From Saccoglossus kowalevskii (taxonomy: Eukaryota; Hemichordata; Enteropneusta; Harrimaniidae): DNA of 64,000 nucleotides. Below, in pieces: positions 57,851-64,000 of the stretch. The notes under the pieces were generated by a model. That model did not search any database, was not told the origin of the DNA, and saw nothing but the letters and a program-made list of their open reading frames with translations. Both the position numbers and the translations under genes were made by a program. How positions within the stretch are numbered: position 1 is the first letter of the stretch; each line of letters opens with the position of its first letter. The stretch covers positions 205,213 through 269,212 of the forward strand of contig NW_003128862.1 in NCBI RefSeq assembly GCF_000003605.2. Reading direction: 5' to 3'.

Positions 57851-60800
57851 TGTGTTTCCATGACAACATACCGCTTCTTCTTCCTGTGCACGACACATTG
57901 TTGGCAATGGAAATGAATAGGGACATTATATACTGTGGAACCGTATATTGTCCAGTATTGAAAGTATTTTCGATGTGTCTAAAAAATCACACGTATGTAT
58001 CTATTTTCCTATTTCATAAAATCAACAATTATTGAGGTGTTCCAGATTTTTATTTGAAGGTTTACTGTCAAGATAATTTCGTTGAATTGTTGAATAAATA
58101 TTAATTTTCATAAATCCTTTCATTCTTGCATGTATACGTTATTTTACACAGTTCGGTACTGAGTGCTTCTTTTTACTAGTCCATTGATATCGAGTAACGA
58201 ATACGAATCGATTAACTTCACAGATCACATGAGCTGATGGCGTATCAAAATATTAAACCTAATTCGTTATTTTGCAATGCAAGGAGTCCAGGGTAAGATG
58301 AGGAAATCAGGATTTCTGCTTTCAACTTAATATACAATTGTATATACCATCATTTATTACATGTTATTTTAGGGTTAACGAGGTTAATATTCACACCATA
58401 ATGCATTTCCTGTAGGGTATCATATTGAATTAGGACGTGACCATATGCTAGTAGAACATCTGACAGAAATTGAAATCGGAAATAAGAATAACATCTTTGA
58501 TGAAATTAGAGTAATTTAAGAAAGTCGCTGTGCATTCATCCTTCACGTGGTGAAGGGATGACAAATATAATAACACTGACAGGATCGTACTTCAACGGCA
58601 TCCGCGCTGTGTACAATCTTCGAAATCTTATAATTACAGCTGACAAAAACAAATCATCAAATTTGATGATGATGGAAATGTAATTGGGAATAATCAAAGA
58701 CGCTGGACAACATAAGTTTATGAACTTAAAGGGTCGTGGTCGTCGCGCAGCGCGTGTTCGAATTTCATGTAAACAATGTATTATACACGCGTTGTATATG
58801 TCGCTAAGTGTCATATCGAACACGACCACCGCCCTTCAAAATTAAACTTACTACTATGACAAATGGGATTAAGGAAGTTTGTATGGAGACGCAATTTTAT
58901 GTGGTATGAAAAAAATCCAAGAAATCGTTACCAACATCATTCTTTGATAGTTGCCGTAGTCTTCTACGCCATCTTTAATTTGTTACTTGTTGTGTTTATG
59001 ACAAATTGTATGCATGATGTTTACACAATATTGCATTATTATGTCAATATTGAATATTCTTTTATATTATATTATGTATGCTTAGTTTATGTTTTGCGAT
59101 ATTGTTGATTTGTTGTGTTGACTTCCCCGTAAATACAGTGCTAATATTTTTAGAATGGCAAGGGAAATAAGTGTATGAGATAAAGTTATTTGATACACAC
59201 GTTATATTCCACGATCGTGAATTTAATACCAGAATACAACAAAAATCGTGATAATTCTGAAAACATAATTCATATATTAGTAACCATTAAGAGAAAATAC
59301 TCTCCCAAGGGCTGTCACATACTGCTACAGACGTTTACAAAATATATGAACAATTAGGGAATTTCCAATTCCAAAAACACAATCAATCAGTACATCACAT
59401 CACATAGTGATCAATCATAAATCATGGTATACATGAAATGAGTCAGGTGTTTCAAAAAGCGAGCATAATCTGTTCCCAATGCAGTAGCCGTCATATATAA
59501 TGTGTTCTAATCAAATAGTTAGTGTCAGAAACCTGATGTCTACTAACTAACAAGTGCCATTGATGTTATCTGAAATTATATGTGTCTTACTATTGCCACA
59601 AGCTCATTAAAAAACACAATTTTCAAATTAAGCCTACTCATTCTCAATGAAATAAATTGGTTTTGACGACATTAAAGAATACTAGTACACAGTAAATCTT
59701 GGGAGAAGTTTCATGTTTTTCATTAAAACTGTTTTAATTGAAAATGCATTTTTGAAATTAAAAACATGTGTAATATATATTATCAAAAACAGTAGTGTTT
59801 TAGTATTTCGGGGGTGCTTGTCGGAGTAATTAAAACACCTTTTGGTTTGAAAACATTTAAAAACATATAATAAAACAAAATAAAAAAGTGTTTTACGGAG
59901 ATATAGATGTGTCATTTAAGTGTTTATTAATGGGATATGTATGGATTAATGCATACAGCATTATGCAAGTAGTATTAACACAATTGTGTGGAAAGAAATT
60001 AAACTATAGTCTGGTACAGAACTCTAACTTGGGACTTGGGAAGTATATATTATGGTATATATGCCATTGACCAAACTAGACGACCACTGAAGGTGACGTA
60101 ATTTAACGACATTACCTTCAGGAAATAGTTGTATGGTATCAATCCTATCTAAGCATTCTAGCATGTGATTTAAGCAGATTTCTGTTTAATTTGAAACACC
60201 GTGACGTCAGATAGCAAATTCACCAACAATGTTTCAACTTTATACACCAGACTATAAATGTGTTACAACAAAGCGCTGACATATAAGACACATTTAAGTT
60301 TTTAAGAGTAAATAAATCTTGCAACACACCTGTGCGAATTTACGTATATTCAAAACGAGCCTCTCTAAGTCTCTAATAATACTTAACCATTTCACGGTTA
60401 TTTAGAAATGTCACAAATACAATACAATATGAACAATAATTAAGGTTGTTCATTCAACGATTGAATTATACTATCGTGAGTATGTGGACAAGTGGTATAT
60501 TTGGCAAAGAAGCAACAACTTGGACAGAAAGCCTTTTAGATTGTCTGAAAAAAGAAAGGACTTTCAAATTCTAATTTCATGTGTTCATTGGTAAGGAATT
60601 TAATAATATAGATACATTTAGCGCAGAATAATCTAAGTGTAGATATGTGAGAAAAACGCTGCTTGTATGTCTGCGCTGTGCTTTCTAGTGTCAGTAATTA
60701 CTCTATGGGAATGTGATTGGAATAGAAAATGCGTATCGCAAAATGTATCAACACAGTGTCTGTGCTACTACTTTCCTGGATTACTTACATTATCGTCATT

Positions 60801-63800
60801 AAAAACTACAATTATGGTATACGAGTCTTTTCGGAATTTCGATTGAATCGATGTAGCCAGAATGATTTTTGTGTTGACTCTGCTGTGGTGTCATTCTGCC
60901 ATTCTAAATATACCGATAAGCAGTGATTACATATAGAGCCAGTAAAACACGTGTATTATGATCGACAAACAAGTGAACGTAATGTTTATAGTAGAATATT
61001 GAACATACATCAAGAACTCCTTTGATCCTACACATTCATAAACGTCAAGTATTTAAATTGAGATGTTTACAATCATCAAACCATGTATTGCTATTTGGTT
61101 GCGTGTATTTTCTATATTTGTTCGCTTAAAGTTGTGTTCACGATAGACTTGCTTTATTAGATTTTGTTGAAATTAATTATAACAGTAATTTATCAAGTTT
61201 CAGGGTTTGTTTCGCCCAAAGCTTTGCAGTGAATTGCAGTGAAGCGAAGCGCAATAAACACGATAACACATTTAATAACACGCACGCGATACAACGTTCT
61301 AACAATCCAGTCACGTATAGCTTTCACTTTGTGCAACAATGTGTCGCCTAAATATACTATGTGAATGTATTATAAATCAAGGACAGAAAAAAAAAAAAAA
61401 CGTATTTGCTATATGATTTAAACGGAAGTGAATATGTTTGTTAAATTGAATATCATGGCTACATATGCATGATAAAATCACATCTAAAATAGACACCATA
61501 TAAAGCTAGGTTTATAGATGCATCGTTTACATGTCCAACAATGAAGTTGTCTAATACATGAACAAATGTGGTAATTAATATTAGCTTTACTATGATGTTC
61601 TTGGGCGCAGTAGAATTAAAATGTGGATACTGAACAATTCCAACAAAACTCTTTCAACAAAATTGAAACTATAATTAACATTCGATTTTCCCACCATGTG
61701 TACCACGTAATACACTTTGTTAAGTTTGGCAACGCATTAGAAACATTATTCACAAAAAAAGTCGCATTCTTAACTTTGATTTATTGAATATGTGCTTTCT
61801 ATCAACAAACCTTAATTCTGTGAATATATTCTAATAATCCAACTGAATTTGAGATTAAGGAGACTACAAAATCATGTTATGGTGTCAAAACAAGGCCTGT
61901 TTTCTGAGTACAGAAACATGAACATTTTATGCATATGAGCAGATGTTATGGACATGACTATGCGCATTACATAATGAATGTGAGAAGACATTATTTGTGT
62001 TACTTACTAGGGATATATGTTCTAATGGCCACGATATATGTGTAAAATGAAGTGTTACTATATTGTATTTTATCGGTCCTGGTTCATCTTGACGTTAAAA
62101 TCGATAACAACAAATCAGACAAGGCACTACACACGAATCATGAATAGACTTAAAACATTCTTTAACGATCGGCTGAATGTGTCGTCAGTATATTTCAGTG
62201 TAGAACGATAGGCTATTCGCCAACCAGCACACCAGTCGGAATTTGGGCGTAAAATCAAGCAATAATAAAAAAAATCGCGATATCGCCAAGAAATCAATTT
62301 CTATATCAGAATAACAGTAATGAACTCCCACCAGTATTATGTTGGATTCAGACTCCAAATCCCACATGGCTCTGCGGGTTGTTGATTAATATTATATTGA
62401 TAACTACACATATGTGATGTGCCAAGTCATCCATCTATCAATTTATGGCGTACTAATGAATCATTGTGACAACATTCGTATTCCTAATAATTATATTTTA
62501 CAATATCAGGGTCGATATAATAATTGTAATAAATGGATGGTTACATTTTCACCGGTTAACTGTTCATATCAATTCGACTAGTTAGTATGCTTCGCCATAT
62601 TTTTTGCAAGACGTCTAATCTGTGCCTCAGATAAATTTCATTGACCATTACACTGGTGTGACACTCGCGTTACATGTTGCCATTCCTGGATCATCAACAG
62701 CCATTGCAGGTCATGATTTTATTAATGTGTCTTTTTAAGAAGGAAAAAATACGAACAAAAATATAATTTCAGTTCAAACCACGTACAATATAGGAGCGGA
62801 AAATGTGATACCATATAACAGTAACCTTAATCGAATGGCAGGTTTTATAGCATTGATTGCTATTTACAATCATTCATAGCGCATCAGCGGCAAACAATGT
62901 GAATGTAAGGTAAAATCCGGGAATGAAGACATTGATTTATTTTACCAATATCATCCCAATATTAGGTAATATATTAAGTTTCGCAGTGTTTTTTTTTTCA
63001 GACTTAGCGCAAATTTAGTATACGAAACGTACATAATTGATGGCGCTTCATTCAATTTCACGGGGCTACTAGACAGCCGTAATTTTACACCGATTATTTT
63101 TTCTGCCGTGCAACTAGTGCAATTAGTCCTGGTTAACTTATTCGATGTTGCGGGATATGTAGATAATGAGGATTATATTTATATCCGGGCCAATTAGTAC
63201 TAGGTTAAGGCTATTAATTAGAACGTTTCGTGGAAAGATACAATGGCCGACTAAGCTTCCTATAGTACACGCGTTGACAAAGACCAGCTCTAAACGAGAA
63301 AATGCAGACAAGGAGTTATGTTACCAAATCCAGTGGTGGCTAGTTAAAATTTCTCTTAAAGCAGCTAGGAAAAATACTCCGGATATATACACTGCAAATA
63401 TTGTTATTATAAAAAACAGAGGCATCTTATGATTTCATATAAAGTATTCCACGAATCTCATAAATGATAATAGCACATGTGTGGGAGCTTACTAATTTCA
63501 TCATAATAATCAACAATCGAATGCTACGAATATGTCACATCCATCTAATCGCATATTCTGCACTTGTACAAGGGAATTACGGTCGTCTTAAGCAATACTA
63601 ATAACAGTCCACGTCAGCATCAAATCAATATCAATTGGCGACATTGTATTGTGTTATATTTATCGGTAGCGGCATTGATAAAATGTGTCATAGCGTGTAC
63701 TGAAATAAGTTGCCAGGCACGAACATATAAGTCTTAAAAATAAAAAAAATAAATAGTAACTGATGTGTCATTCAATTTTGAAATGCGGGTATTTCCATTA

Positions 63801-64000
63801 AATCCTTATAATATGATAACAATGATAATAAATCTACAATTTCATGGGTCAACTTAATAGCAAACTCATATATTCTTGGATATTTGATCCTATTGTTTTT
63901 TATTAAACATTTCCTATGTGGTCTCAATTTGTATGCATCTCATGTAATCGATGTCTACATGTTGCAGTAACAATAGCTTGCGACATATATGCACATACGA
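57851..64000. other. Upstream DNA of gene B, no gene recognised
   Basis: AT-rich. Contains one MITE copy (58726-58839) and a 14-nt A run at 61387-61400. Open frames at 58863-59108, 60729-60926 and 63166-63432 are short and show no family resemblance; the last (88 codons, basic) has no supporting context. Confidence 0.6.
58726..58839. mobile_element. MITE-like element, copy 2
   Basis: Diverged copy of the element at 3745-3864. The left end is TTAA followed by AGGGTCGTGGTCGTCGCGC; the right end GACCACCGCCCTT is followed by TCAA, apparently a mutated TTAA. The interior shares GCGCGTGTTCGAATTTCATG and GTCGCTAAG with copy 1. Ends pair as inverted repeats over about 20 bp. Non-coding. A minus-strand open frame crossing it (58536-58829) is not a gene. 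Confidence 0.7.

Overview
This is AT-rich animal DNA with multi-kilobase introns, consensus GT-AG splice sites and no operon structure. The only genes I can name with confidence are two copies of a four-exon rhodopsin-class neuropeptide receptor (GPCR). The receptor's motifs fit the leucokinin/tachykinin/NPY-type group, which suggests an invertebrate, plausibly a marine one. I cannot name the species.

Layout. 1-1311 is a 29-bp satellite array cut by the window edge. 4832-12460 (+) is receptor gene A (exons 4832-5176, 10763-11163, 11381-11596, 12191-12460). 12461-36563 is mostly empty intergenic DNA; it holds a promoter-like island near 26.65 kb with small ORFs on both sides, a broken integrase-type element fragment (about 32.83-33.24 kb) and a perfectly phased 21-bp minisatellite (33363-33845). 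36564-57748 (-) is receptor gene B (exons 57404-57748, 38377-38778, 37430-37645, 36564-36833), whose first intron is 18.6 kb. 57851-64000 is sparse upstream DNA with one MITE copy. Assembly gaps lie at 13487-13536, 25448-25497 and 41651-42096.

The two receptor genes converge tail to tail. Exon lengths are 345/402/216/270 nt in B (410 residues) and 345/401/216/270 nt in A, so A lacks one base in exon 2. The last exon of B has no usable start codon and is found only by splicing logic and by matching the tail of A. Nucleotide identity between the copies is patchy: one mismatch in 195 nt at the end of exon 1, about 95% in exon 2, strong divergence in the first half of exon 3, about 94% in its second half, and a tail recognisable only as protein. 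The flanking introns do not match. This mosaic suggests gene conversion, possibly through cDNA, and is the most interesting signal in the window. Both promoters also share a CRE-like site 15-17 bp upstream of a TATA box.

Most other open frames are short, lack family resemblance and are treated as chance. The few that deserve a look are listed with low confidence. No CRISPR, rRNA or convincing tRNA was found.
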